A stretch of DNA of 64,000 nt from Novibacillus thermophilus. GTDB taxonomy: Bacteria; Bacillota; Bacilli; Thermoactinomycetales; Novibacillaceae. The first letter of the stretch is position 1; each line of letters begins with the position of its first letter. Made by a program: the position numbers and the translations under genes. Location: contig NZ_CP019699.1 in assembly GCF_002005165.1 (NCBI RefSeq), forward strand, positions 2,666,001-2,730,000, written 5' to 3'. The notes below the pieces were generated by a model that ran no database searches, was not told the DNA's origin, and saw only the letters and a program-made list of their open reading frames with translations. Positions 36,448 to 45,348 of this stretch are shown here, one piece after another.

Positions 36448-39400
36448 TTGGAAGGATTGAAAAGTTTAGAAGCAGAAGTCGTCAGAGGCTTGTTTATGGC
36501 GGAGAGAAAGCAATCACTCAATTTAAATGATGAATGCCGCCATATGTCAGAAGAAAAGGCCGACTCATCTGCGGAAGCCGTTCGCAAATGGAAAACAAAA
36601 GCTCTTTTCAAAGACGAGGCAAGATGGAACAAGAAACTAGCGGTAGAAGGGTTGACAGTCGAAGAGTTTTCAGCTCTTCTCGTGGACAATCACAAAAAGA
36701 TCAAAGAATTTCCCCGATGGTTCCGAATCTTTAAAGAGTGTATGTCACAAACGGACGATATTGCAGATGATGAGGTTCCGACGTCGATGTCCATCGCTGT
36801 GCGACCGTTTTTGCAGTGGGCTCAAAATAAGCTGAACCAAGCGTTGAACGCGTGTAGCGATTCTATGATCAACAAAGAAAAAGTCCTCCATTCAATGATA
36901 GAAAGTCTGGGGAAGTACCTCGTTGAGCTTTCCAGTCGCGCACTCGTTCTCGAATTAAACGTCGCCCGCGTTTTAAATGAGTTGGAAGGCGATTCCGAAG
37001 AGGATCGCTATGCTTCGTTTATACGTCAATTTTGTAAAAAGCAACACGTGTTACAGTTTTATTTGGAGTACATTGTACTGGCGCGTATCTTGTCTTTACG
37101 CACAGACTATTTTGTACACAATATGACTGAACTGATTGAACGGTATAAGGCGGACTGGCCACTGTTAAAGGAAACGTTTCATTTAGATGACTGCACTTTG
37201 GTCAAGGTAGAAACGGGTCTAGGAGATTCACACAATAAAGGGAAAAGTGTCGTCAATCTCCAATTTGAATCGGGTCAAACTCTCGTATACAAACCGAAGC
37301 GGATGGATATTAATGAGCAGGTGTTTGACCTGTATAAATGGTTTAACGAACGCGGTTTTAGGCCGAAGCTTACAACCTATCCGTTTATTAACAGAGGAGA
37401 GTACGGTTGGGAGGCATTTATCAAGCAACAAGCGTGTCAAAGTCAGCGGGAGATTAGAGACTACTACCGGCGTTACGGTGGTTTAATTGCCATCATGTAC
37501 CTATTTAACGGTACAGATATGCATTATGAGAATATAATTGCGAGCGGTGAAAATCCGTTCATCATTGATTTGGAGACGATTTTCCACAACAGCGACTATC
37601 TGTCGCCGCATATCGAAAATGCTGTAGCGAAAGCGAACCGCGAGGTGTTTCAGTCCGTCGTCAGGACAGGATTGTTGCCGACATTAGGCTTTCAAAATGA
37701 GGACGGCGTTGGAGTTGAAATCAGCGGTTTAGGCGGTGACAAACAGACGTTGCCCAATCCCGTTCTGCAGTTAGAAAACACGAACAAAGATACGATGCGC
37801 TTTGTACTGAAGAGTGCCAAAACGTCTCCTCAGAAAAACAGACCGTCTCTGAACGGCAAACACGTCCATCCCGTGGATTACATAGACGATATCGTCGACG
37901 GATTCTCAAGCATCTGCGACATCGTACAACGCCACAAAGAGGAGCTGTTACAGCGCCTCACCTCTTTAAGAGATGTCGAAGTTCGCGCCATTATTCGTCC
38001 GACCGAATACTACGCGAGGTTCGTTAAGGAGTCCTGCCATCCTGATTATTTAAGGCACGCGTATGACTTTGAGCGAATGATTGACCGCATATACTTCTCT
38101 CCTCTCCCCGTCGAAGTGTGCAAGCTTGAAAAGGACGAACTGGTACAGCACGATATTCCTTATTTTACCACGCGTCCCGGATCGCGAGACTTGATTAATC
38201 GAGACGGACGGGTGATCCAAGACTTTTACCTTAAGCCGGCGATTGAGCTCGTGGAAGAAAGGATCAAGAGGCTGTCGAAAGAGGAAATTGATACGCAGTT
38301 AAACTACATTAAACTGTCCATTATCGCTACAGACGTGGATCGAATTAAAGTCAGAGATCCCGAGCCCCTTTCACCTCACACGGCGCCTAAAATAAATCGT
38401 GAGCAGCTCCTCCATCACGCTGAAAAGATTGGGGAAGAAATTGTGGATGCGGCAGTCTGGGCAGGTTCCGGAAAGGACTTGCAAGCCGCTTGGATTGATC
38501 TGAACTTAAACATCAAAGGGCAGTGGCAATTATCGAGTCTCGGTGTGGACTTGTATAACGGAATGGGTGGCATCGCCTTATTTCTCGGTTATCTGGGACA
38601 CATCACGGGAGAAGACAGATTCGTTACCGCTTCTAAAGCTGCCTTAAAGTCTTGCTTAGAACAGCCTGTATATGGGAATGTCGTGTCTGCATTTTACGGA
38701 GGGTATTCTAAACTGTACCCTTTGTGGAAACTGGCTGACATTCATGACGCGCGATCGGCATATCAAGAGATGACTAATCAACTCCTTCTGTCTTTAAAAG
38801 ACGCTGCGGAGAAGGACCAATTTTACGATTATTTGACGGGGACATCCGGTCTCATCGTACTCCTTCTCAATATGTTTGATGAGCGCAAAGATGAACGCTT
38901 GTTGGATGTGGCCAGTCGGTTAGGCGACCATCTCGTTAAACGGGCTCACAAATCTGGACCGTATTGGAAGTGGTCATCTGCCTTAGTGGAGAAGGACACT
39001 TTCTTGGTCGGCTTAGGCCACGGCGCGTCTGGCATGACACTGGCTTTGTTTCGCCTCTACCATGCAACGGGAAAAGACGTCTACCGTGAGGCGTTTGAGA
39101 AAAGTTTCGCTTATGAACGGTCCATGTACGACGAACAACAACAAAACTGGATAGATCCGAGAAAACGGGATCGTTTAGATTCATGTGCTGACGACACGTG
39201 GTGTCAGGGCTCGATTGGGATCGGCATCAGCCGGTTGGCCATGTTGCGTTTGAAGGAGGACGCACGGGTAAGGAAAGATTTGCATCGAGCGATTGACATT
39301 AGTTTACAAACCGAAGATCAAGATGATTCCCTGTGTCACGGAACTTCTGGCAGAGTGGACTTCTTGTTACAAGCCGGTGAGTTCATGGACGATCGTCAGC

Positions 39401-39582
39401 TCGTCGACATGGCCAATAACCTCGTAAAAAACATGGTCGGCCGGAGAAACTGCCGTTACATAAACGGATTGGGTAACCACTTAAAAATACCAGGTATGTG
39501 GTTAGGGCTTTCCGGTATCGGCTATCAATTGCTAAGGATGTTGCACCCAAAACACGTTCCATCTGTCTTGCTGTTAAACTGA
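36448..39582 (+). CDS. lanM: LanM: class II lanthipeptide synthetase
   Basis: About 1,044 residues, typical LanM length. The N-terminal dehydratase domain has GTDMHYENII (near 354), FIIDLETIFHN (near 372) and IIRPTEYYARF. The LanC-like cyclase domain has LYNGMGGIALFLGYLG, GLGHGASGM, and the zinc ligands DTWCQGS (near 915) and LCHGTSG (near 961). It dehydrates Ser/Thr and joins them to Cys in both precursors. The TTG 36448 start has only a weak upstream G-rich site; TTG 36457 or ATG 36496 are alternatives. Confidence 0.95.
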   Translation: MEGLKSLEAEVVRGLFMAERKQSLNLNDECRHMSEEKADSSAEAVRKWKTKALFKDEARWNKKLAVEGLTVEEFSALLVDNHKKIKEFPRWFRIFKECMSQTDDIADDEVPTSMSIAVRPFLQWAQNKLNQALNACSDSMINKEKVLHSMIESLGKYLVELSSRALVLELNVARVLNELEGDSEEDRYASFIRQFCKKQHVLQFYLEYIVLARILSLRTDYFVHNMTELIERYKADWPLLKETFHLDDCTLVKVETGLGDSHNKGKSVVNLQFESGQTLVYKPKRMDINEQVFDLYKWFNERGFRPKLTTYPFINRGEYGWEAFIKQQACQSQREIRDYYRRYGGLIAIMYLFNGTDMHYENIIASGENPFIIDLETIFHNSDYLSPHIENAVAKANREVFQSVVRTGLLPTLGFQNEDGVGVEISGLGGDKQTLPNPVLQLENTNKDTMRFVLKSAKTSPQKNRPSLNGKHVHPVDYIDDIVDGFSSICDIVQRHKEELLQRLTSLRDVEVRAIIRPTEYYARFVKESCHPDYLRHAYDFERMIDRIYFSPLPVEVCKLEKDELVQHDIPYFTTRPGSRDLINRDGRVIQDFYLKPAIELVEERIKRLSKEEIDTQLNYIKLSIIATDVDRIKVRDPEPLSPHTAPKINREQLLHHAEKIGEEIVDAAVWAGSGKDLQAAWIDLNLNIKGQWQLSSLGVDLYNGMGGIALFLGYLGHITGEDRFVTASKAALKSCLEQPVYGNVVSAFYGGYSKLYPLWKLADIHDARSAYQEMTNQLLLSLKDAAEKDQFYDYLTGTSGLIVLLLNMFDERKDERLLDVASRLGDHLVKRAHKSGPYWKWSSALVEKDTFLVGLGHGASGMTLALFRLYHATGKDVYREAFEKSFAYERSMYDEQQQNWIDPRKRDRLDSCADDTWCQGSIGIGISRLAMLRLKEDARVRKDLHRAIDISLQTEDQDDSLCHGTSGRVDFLLQAGEFMDDRQLVDMANNLVKNMVGRRNCRYINGLGNHLKIPGMWLGLSGIGYQLLRMLHPKHVPSVLLLN

Positions 39583-39654
39583 GGGCGTTTCGCGCGAAGA
39601 ATCTCCATCCGTCCCACGTCCTTTTCCCATCCGCTTAACCGTTTGAAAACAGGA

Positions 39655-39687
39655 AGAGCACCTCCGGTTTGGAGGTGCTCTCCTTAT
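39655..39687 (+). terminator. terminator after lanM
   Basis: AGAGCACCTCC pairs with GGAGGTGCTCT over a GGTTT loop, with a short T-rich tail. The bases from 39690 to 39875 hold no gene; AT-rich DNA there may carry the lipM promoter. Confidence 0.8.
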
Positions 39688-39875
39688 GTAAAATAAGAAC
39701 CCAGTGCTTCTCAGTAGCGACTGAATCCTTATTGATTGCTATTGTAGCAAGCATTAAACGCAACGTATACCTGAAATTGTGTCGATCGTGTGACAAATGC
39801 GTCGAAATTGAATCCTTTTGCCAAACCAATTATGATGGATGAAGCGAAACTGTGAGTAGAAAGAAGGACCTGTAC

Positions 39876-40703
39876 ATGTCGAAACCTGTATGGAGACTCG
39901 TAAACACCGGTTCACTGGACGGGGCGATGAACATGGCTGTGGATGAAGCGATCCTGAACGCCCACACCGAAGGAAACGTCCCGCCGACGATCCGCTTTTA
40001 CGCCTGGAACATCCCGACTTTATCCATCGGTTACTTCCAGCGCGTCGAACGAGAGGTCGATCTCCACCGAGTGCGGGAAAAAGGCGTCGGGTTCGTGAGG
40101 CGCGCTACTGGCGGACGTGCCGTTCTGCACGATAAGGAACTGACATACAGCATCATCGTATCTGAAACATACCCGGGCATTCCGCAAACGGTTACCGAAT
40201 CGTACCGCCTGTTCAGCCAGGGACTGTTGGAAGGGTTCCGCGCTCTCGGTCTCGAGGCTGACCTCGTCTCACTGGACAAAGAGAGTAGCAAAGAGAAAGC
40301 CGAATCGGCTGCCTGTTTTGACTCTCCGTCCTGGTACGAACTCGTCGTCGAAGGCCGCAAAGTCGCCGGCAGCGCCCAAACCCGCCAGCGGGGGACCATC
40401 CTACAGCACGGCTCCATCCTGCTGGACATGGACGTAGAATTGCTGTTCAGCTTGCTGAAATTCCGCTCCGAACGGGCGAAGCAACGGCTGAAGCAGGCCT
40501 TTAGCGGAAAGGCCGTGGCCATCAATGAACTGACGGCGTCACCCGTGACGTGGGAGAAGGCCGTCGAGGCGTTTACGACAGGGTTTTCAAAGGGAATGGA
40601 CATTGAACTCCAACCCGAACCTTTGACACCGGAGGAACACGCCATGGCAGCCGAACTGGCAGCGACCAAGTACGGAACAGAAGAGTGGAATATGAAGAGG
40701 TAG
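39876..40703 (+). CDS. lipM: octanoyl-[GcvH]:protein transferase / lipoate ligase family
   Basis: 275 residues: WRLVNTGSLDGAMNMAVDEA, RFYAWNIPTLSIGYFQ, RRATGGRAVLHDKELTYSI and VEGRKVAGSAQTRQRG. The cysteine in AACFDSPSWYEL matches the catalytic cysteine of B. subtilis LipM, which moves octanoate from ACP to GcvH. In B. subtilis lipM lies just past gcvPB; here 9 kb of accessory DNA separates them. ATG 39876 has AAGGA 8 nt upstream. Confidence 0.88.
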   Translation: MSKPVWRLVNTGSLDGAMNMAVDEAILNAHTEGNVPPTIRFYAWNIPTLSIGYFQRVEREVDLHRVREKGVGFVRRATGGRAVLHDKELTYSIIVSETYPGIPQTVTESYRLFSQGLLEGFRALGLEADLVSLDKESSKEKAESAACFDSPSWYELVVEGRKVAGSAQTRQRGTILQHGSILLDMDVELLFSLLKFRSERAKQRLKQAFSGKAVAINELTASPVTWEKAVEAFTTGFSKGMDIELQPEPLTPEEHAMAAELAATKYGTEEWNMKR

Positions 40704-40769
40704 TCTGAAACGTCAATTTTCGTAAATCGTGTTTACTGAGTTTTGCAAGCAAAGTCGTTCCGCTTCTTC

Positions 40770-40800
40770 GCCGAATGACCAGATGTCATCGGCTTTTTTT
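40770..40800 (+). terminator. terminator after lipM
   Basis: GCCGAATGAC and GTCATCGGC form a bulged stem over CAGAT, followed by a run of T. Confidence 0.85.
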
Positions 40801-40992
40801 CTGTTCATTAATCCGAGGGGGCGCTGTGCGACAATTTTCACCACTGATGTTTTTGTTCCCCTGCGCCCCGTTTACCCCCGTTTTTTTCATTTCTCCCGAG
40901 AGAATGGCGTAATTTTAGCCGTATTACTACAACCGTTCTCCCTTACCAAAATAATAAATTATATTAAAAATATAAAAATATAAAAAATAATA
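40801..40992. repeat. diverged copy of the sdp upstream region
   Basis: Begins TTCATTAATCCGAGGGGG and keeps blocks such as CGACAATTTTCACCACTGA and CGTTTACCCCCGT. The same blocks in the same order occur at about 45046-45237 before the intact sdpA. No gene is seen here. Confidence 0.75.
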
Positions 40993-41021
40993 TTGACTCT
41001 ATAATTTATTGCCATTACAAT
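40993..41021 (+). promoter_or_regulatory. promoter of the broken sdp copy
   Basis: TTGACT - 17 nt - TACAAT, the same boxes and spacing as before the intact sdpA (45238). The IS256 begins 20 nt after the -10. Confidence 0.75.
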
Positions 41022-41041
41022 ATATACATTAATAATATAAA

Positions 41042-42434
41042 GATCAAGTCCAAAATTGTGTGTAAAAAGCTCCTCGGTTAGATAAGCTGCCTACATGATG
41101 CGTGTCACCTTACTATGTGTTTTTGCTGAATGGCTTTTGCGCCAGGTGAAGTAATCTTCCATATCGAGGTATTTCCGACCACTGGCCCACTTCTCATCCT
41201 GTTCCATGAGTAAGGCCCCCAACAGACGAATCACCGATTGGCGGTTGGGAAAAATGCGAATCACACGTTCCCGTCTGCGGATTTCTTCGTTCAACCGCTC
41301 GACGCTGTTGGTGGTACGCAGTCGCTTACGGTACTTCTCAGGGAAAGCCAAAACGGCGGTGGCATCATCAAACCCGTTTTCCAAAATACGCATGGCTTTA
41401 GGCGCTTTCTCTTCAAAGACTTTCAGCGTTTCGTTCAAAAGCATTCTGGCTGTTTCGATATCCGCTGCATCCAGGATGCCACGGACATGGCGATGAACTT
41501 CGTCTCTCAGCGCTTTTGGTGTGGCATCCAGAATATTACGCATCAAATGGGTTTGACAGCGTTGCCAGGTGACCCCTTGGAAATGGTGACGAATGGCACG
41601 GACTAAACCGCCATGGTCATCAGAGGTGATCAAATCGACACCACCAAGACCACGTTGTTTTAACCAACTGAAAAATTCGCTCCAGCTGGCTTCCGATTCC
41701 GTGTCACCGGTCATGATCCCCAAGACTTCCCGGTAACCGTCTGTGTTGACACCGATTCCTATCATCACTCCTCTGGACCGTACCCGGCCATCCTCACGGA
41801 CTTTGAGGTACAAGGCATCCACCAGCACAAACGGGAACCGGCGGTCTGAAAGCGGACGATAATTCCAAGCCTCCACAATAGGATCAAGCCTTTTGCACAG
41901 GTCTGAAACGGTGGACTTGGAAAAATGAGTGCCGCAAAGCTCTTCGGTAATCTGAGTCACTTTACGTGTGGAAACCCCATTCACGACCATTTCCATCAAA
42001 GCCAACACCAAAGCTTGCTCGCTCCGTTGGTAACGGGCAAACAGTTCAGTGGAGAACTGACCGTTTCGAATCCGTGGAACACGTAACGTAATGGTCCCCA
42101 CCCGAGTGGTTAATTGATGAGGATAGGATCCATTGCGATAGCCTTGACGGGAATCCGTGCGTTCATAGCGTTCAGCTGCCAGCTGTTCGGTCACCTGCGC
42201 TTGGAGAATTTGGTTTAATACCGATTCCAGTAATTTCGCTACACCAGCGTCTTTTGAATGTCCTAAAAAAAGTTGCTGCAAAAGTTCTTGATCTACGGTA
42301 ATCTGGTATTGAGCCATTTCAAAATTCTCCTCTCCAGAATGGTATTTCCGACAACTCCATTCTAACCGAGGATTTTGAAATTGGCTCCTTTATTTTTAAG
42401 GAATCCATTTTACACAATTATAAGGACTTAACTT
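41042..42434 (-). mobile_element. IS256-family insertion sequence
   Basis: About 1,393 bp. The ends carry imperfect inverted repeats (GATCAAGTCCAAAATTGTGT left; inverted AAGTCCTTATAATTGTGTAA right). The 8-bp repeat AATATAAA flanks it at 41034-41041 and 42435-42442. Inserted in the 5' leader of the broken sdp copy. Confidence 0.85.
41091..42317 (-). CDS. IS256-family transposase
   Basis: 408 residues, full family length. DDE residues: D in FPFVLVDALYLKVRED, D in LITSDDHGGLVRAI, E in RTTNSVERLNEEIRRR. The N-terminal KLLESVLNQILQAQVTEQL and the YRNGSYP motif are typical. It looks intact and so possibly active. Confidence 0.93.
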   Translation of the reverse strand: MAQYQITVDQELLQQLFLGHSKDAGVAKLLESVLNQILQAQVTEQLAAERYERTDSRQGYRNGSYPHQLTTRVGTITLRVPRIRNGQFSTELFARYQRSEQALVLALMEMVVNGVSTRKVTQITEELCGTHFSKSTVSDLCKRLDPIVEAWNYRPLSDRRFPFVLVDALYLKVREDGRVRSRGVMIGIGVNTDGYREVLGIMTGDTESEASWSEFFSWLKQRGLGGVDLITSDDHGGLVRAIRHHFQGVTWQRCQTHLMRNILDATPKALRDEVHRHVRGILDAADIETARMLLNETLKVFEEKAPKAMRILENGFDDATAVLAFPEKYRKRLRTTNSVERLNEEIRRRERVIRIFPNRQSVIRLLGALLMEQDEKWASGRKYLDMEDYFTWRKSHSAKTHSKVTRIM

Positions 42435-42529
42435 AATATAAATATATTATTAATATTTCAATAAAGAAAGGCTATAATTGGACATTTTTAATAAAATCAA
42501 ACAGAGTTTATTGTATAAATAGGGGTAAC

Positions 42530-42682
42530 AAAAGGAGTTATGAAGTGTGCTATGTTGCTTTACTTTTCATATTTTTCCTATTGTTTTTAACTTGATTCAT
42601 TCCGTCTTGCCGCGTAACGCCCTGACGTTGCAGCGCAATATGGAGACGTGGTTTCCGCAAGGGTGGGGATTTTACAGTAAAG
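42530..42682 (+). pseudogene. sdpA remnant in the broken copy
   Basis: Nucleotides match the first third of sdpA (45360-45523) with substitutions and small indels; for example CGTAACGCCCTGACGTTG and GAGACGTGGTTTCCGCAAGG are shared. A stop falls early (TGA after TTTAACT). The match ends at AGTAAAGA, where the sequence jumps into sdpB. Confidence 0.8.
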
Positions 42683-43037
42683 AGAAGGATTGGGGAACAT
42701 CTTGTTTCCTTTGTTAGAAACGCCGTTTGTCGTCGTGCCCACATGGGGGACCATTGTCCTCGAATTCCTCTTATTTGCCGCCTTACTTGCGCCAAAAAAA
42801 TATTGGAAGTGGTTTTTAATCCCAGGGTTAGCGTTCCACCTTACGATTGCTGTCGTCATCGGGTTGTACAGTTTTGCCACCGTCATGTTCGCAGCCCTCA
42901 TCCTGTTCTTGCGGCCATTTGAACGAGAGTTTCAAATTCAGCCACTTCTCAAACTGTTTAAAGCGGCACCAAGAATTGCCCATAGATTAAGGAAACCAGC
43001 GATGAAAGGTGGTGAGATAAAGGGAGAGTCAGGATGA
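42683..43037 (+). pseudogene. sdpB 3' fragment
   Basis: Encodes the last 114-116 residues of SdpB (GNILFPLLETPFVVVPTWGT to the end), identical at DNA level to 46523-46877. The first two thirds of the gene are deleted. Confidence 0.88.
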
Positions 43038-43083
43038 GAACAGTCATAGTTAGTCACGAACGAAAAAAGGAAAAGGAGCGATT

Positions 43084-43665
43084 GTGTTGATTCGCTGGAT
43101 GAAGAAAAGTCTGCCGTTATTGCTTGTGTTCGCGTTGCTCGTGTTTTCGTTTAGCTCTGCTGTCTCCGCAAGCCGGGCCGAAAGTGCACAGCACGAATAT
43201 TCAGGGAAAGAAATATTTAAAGGGATCGTGTTCGGCGTAGGGGAACTCGGCGGCAAACTGCCGGTGGATTCTAGGATAATGCGTGACACCAACAAGAACC
43301 AAGAGACGCTGAAAGTGATTGACAACATCGTGAACGAAATCGAGAGACTGGATTCCGACTATTTCAAAGAATTGAAAGATGCCGCTTACAGCAAGAACCC
43401 GACCAAAGTTGATAAAGCCATCGAGCGCGGCGGAGACCTGGTTCAAGAAGCCCTCGACAACTTGGGTTATACCGCCACTTCGAAACAGGATGCTGATTTG
43501 GCGGCTTCTGTTGTCGTTGCGAATATCACAGGGGCGATTAATGCACTGGCGTACTTGACTGTCGCAGTTTACGAATACGTATGGTTCTGGGGAAATTCAG
43601 CTCCATCCTCGCAGCTGGAAAAGGAAGCGTACGTCATCGAAGTTATGGAAGCGTTGGAGAATTAG
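43084..43665 (+). CDS. sdpC: SdpC-family antimicrobial peptide precursor, duplicate copy
   Basis: 193 residues, identical to the copy at 46924. Intact gene with GTG start and AAGGAG 5-6 nt upstream. Its own upstream genes are broken, so expression depends on read-through from the IS256 side or a hidden promoter. Description of the protein is under 46924. Confidence 0.85.
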   Translation: MLIRWMKKSLPLLLVFALLVFSFSSAVSASRAESAQHEYSGKEIFKGIVFGVGELGGKLPVDSRIMRDTNKNQETLKVIDNIVNEIERLDSDYFKELKDAAYSKNPTKVDKAIERGGDLVQEALDNLGYTATSKQDADLAASVVVANITGAINALAYLTVAVYEYVWFWGNSAPSSQLEKEAYVIEVMEALEN

Positions 43666-43699
43666 AAATTTAAATATTTTAATAAATGTTAAGCTGATT

Positions 43700-43722
43700 A
43701 AGCCGCAGTGTCTGCGGCTTTT
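43700..43722 (+). terminator. terminator after sdpC copy 1
   Basis: AGCCGCAG-TGT-CTGCGGCT followed by TTTTG. Last part shared with the duplicate at 47541. Confidence 0.8.
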
Positions 43723-43780
43723 GTTTACTTCAGGTGACGCAGGCGTATGCGCTTAAAAGGGGTTAAACAATGGTTTAACT

Positions 43781-44215
43781 TTATTGTATGAGTTCAACTG
43801 GACGGGATCTTCTCTCATTGATCACTTGTACAAACTGTTCGATATTTTCAGGTGCGATAATCGTATAATCGTGTGCATTGTAATGCAAAAAGTAACGTTC
43901 TTTCGACAACGCGATGGAGGCGAGTTGCGCGTACGTTTTCTCGATCCTTTTAATAGACGTGAGCTGAATGACGCGTTTAAACGGACCGAAGTGAATGATT
44001 AAATCGCGGTCTGTCACGATGTAGAATGTGCGATACCACAGCCAAAAAATAAAAAAACCGCTGATCCCGAATAGAAGGGAGATGAAAAGGCTTGCCCCCA
44101 ATCCGGCTTCATTGTAAACAGGTACGAAGAGGCCCGCGGAAAGTCCAAAGAAGAGCAATCCTAATGCCCAAACGAGGATTCGGTAAGTCATGTCTTTGTT
44201 TGCATGAAACTTCAT
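43781..44215 (-). CDS. PH-domain membrane protein (YyaB/YcxB-like)
   Basis: 144 residues. Two hydrophobic helices near the start (ILVWALGLLFFGLSAGLFVP; FISLLFGISGFFIFWLWY) are followed by a soluble beta-rich domain: TFYIVTDRDLIIHFGPFKR and YAQLASIALSKERYFLHYN. This is the bacterial PH-like domain plan. GAGGGGG lies about 9 nt before the ATG. It sits between the two sdp copies, so a part in immunity to the peptide is conceivable. Confidence 0.65.
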   Translation of the reverse strand: MKFHANKDMTYRILVWALGLLFFGLSAGLFVPVYNEAGLGASLFISLLFGISGFFIFWLWYRTFYIVTDRDLIIHFGPFKRVIQLTSIKRIEKTYAQLASIALSKERYFLHYNAHDYTIIAPENIEQFVQVINERRSRPVELIQ

Positions 44216-44349
44216 TAATTACATCCCCCTCATCATTCCGAGTTAAGGACAGATGTCGCCATCGAACGCGGCGTGTGAACTCACTCTCTCTTTCCAGAGA
44301 AAAGCGATAAAAGCGTTCTCCAAACGTGGCGTACACCCTGACGAAATGA

Positions 44350-44742
44350 TCAGTCTAAGAATCGTTCGCGAATTTCGGGAGAAGGAATCATACAACTGTC
44401 TCTTTTGCCGTAAAACTTGTACCTGTTTTTTGCGATGAGCGAATAAACGGCATTTCGAATGGGTTTAGGGACAATGAGAAAGATAGACATCAGTTTCCAT
44501 GCCCCTTTTAGATGTTTGCATATGCGGAGGGCAGCGTCAGACTTTAAATACACCTGGTTATTTTCGATCAAAACGAAACTGTCGACATGTGAAGGGACCT
44601 GATGTTTTTTTAATAACGATTGCCCCACTTCTCCTTGCAATGAAGCAAAACGGAAGTAACTCTGCGTCTCTCTCTTGATGATAAATTGAACGCTTTTACT
44701 ACAAAAATTACATACTCCGTCAAAAAGGATAACGGCTTTCAT
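44350..44742 (-). CDS. DCC-family thiol-disulfide oxidoreductase-like protein
   Basis: 130 residues opening with ILFDGVCNFCSKSVQFIIKR, the D-G-V-C-x-x-C motif of the DCC (DUF393/YuxK) family, then FASLQGEVGQSLL. Members are thioredoxin-like; related DCC domains are often found beside or fused to HTTM proteins such as SdpB. A role in the sdp system is possible, but the SdpC here has no cysteine. Confidence 0.8.
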   Translation of the reverse strand: MKAVILFDGVCNFCSKSVQFIIKRETQSYFRFASLQGEVGQSLLKKHQVPSHVDSFVLIENNQVYLKSDAALRICKHLKGAWKLMSIFLIVPKPIRNAVYSLIAKNRYKFYGKRDSCMIPSPEIRERFLD

Positions 44743-45237
44743 CGTATGCTTCCCACTCCTCAGTCTATATTTTATTATCCAATATCTAAAATATTATAAT
44801 TTAATCATACCATAGCCGGTTGTTGTTTTGAAGAAACTACACAGTTTTGAGCAGTCAAGTTTTTACGGGAGGTTCCCTCAACCTTTAGCAATAGGCCAGC
44901 ATGTGTAACGGTTCGTAACCACGTTCAGCCGTGACTTAACATGGAGCTCAGTAAAGTTATGGAACAAAAGCTTGACCGCATTTTTGTCGACGAAGTTTAC
45001 AGCGATGCATATAAAGTCGCTTGTTCATCGGCGTCTTTTCTTGCTCATTAATCCGAGGGGGAGCTGCGCGACAATCTTCACCACTGAAGTTCTCATTCCC
45101 TGCCTTAGAACCGCTCCGTTTACCCCCCCCCCGTATTTTTCAATCCTCTTGAGAAGACGGCGTGATTTTATCGCTGTACGACTGCAATGTAACAGGAAAA
45201 TTAAATAAGGAATTCTGAAATTAAAATAAAATTAATA
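44743..45237. other. long intergenic region before sdpA
   Basis: No convincing gene. From about 45046 it matches 40801-40992. A run of ten C at about 45125-45134 stands out. Confidence 0.55.
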
Positions 45238-45266
45238 TTGACTCTATAACTTATTGATATTACAAT
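45238..45266 (+). promoter_or_regulatory. sdpABC promoter
   Basis: TTGACT - 17 nt - TACAAT, followed by an AT-rich leader and GGAGGTGATTGT before the sdpA ATG. Confidence 0.75.
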
Positions 45267-45348
45267 ATGGATGTTATTAATATTAAAAATTTATCTTAAA
45301 GGAACAATAATAGGTAATTTTTTATAAAATTTAAACGGAGGTGATTGT

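Larger units (their letters stand above)
42683..43722. repeat. 1,040-bp perfect duplication, copy 1
   Basis: Base for base identical to 46523-47562 by line-by-line reading (offset 3,840). Covers the end of sdpB, sdpC and its terminator. Confidence 0.92.
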
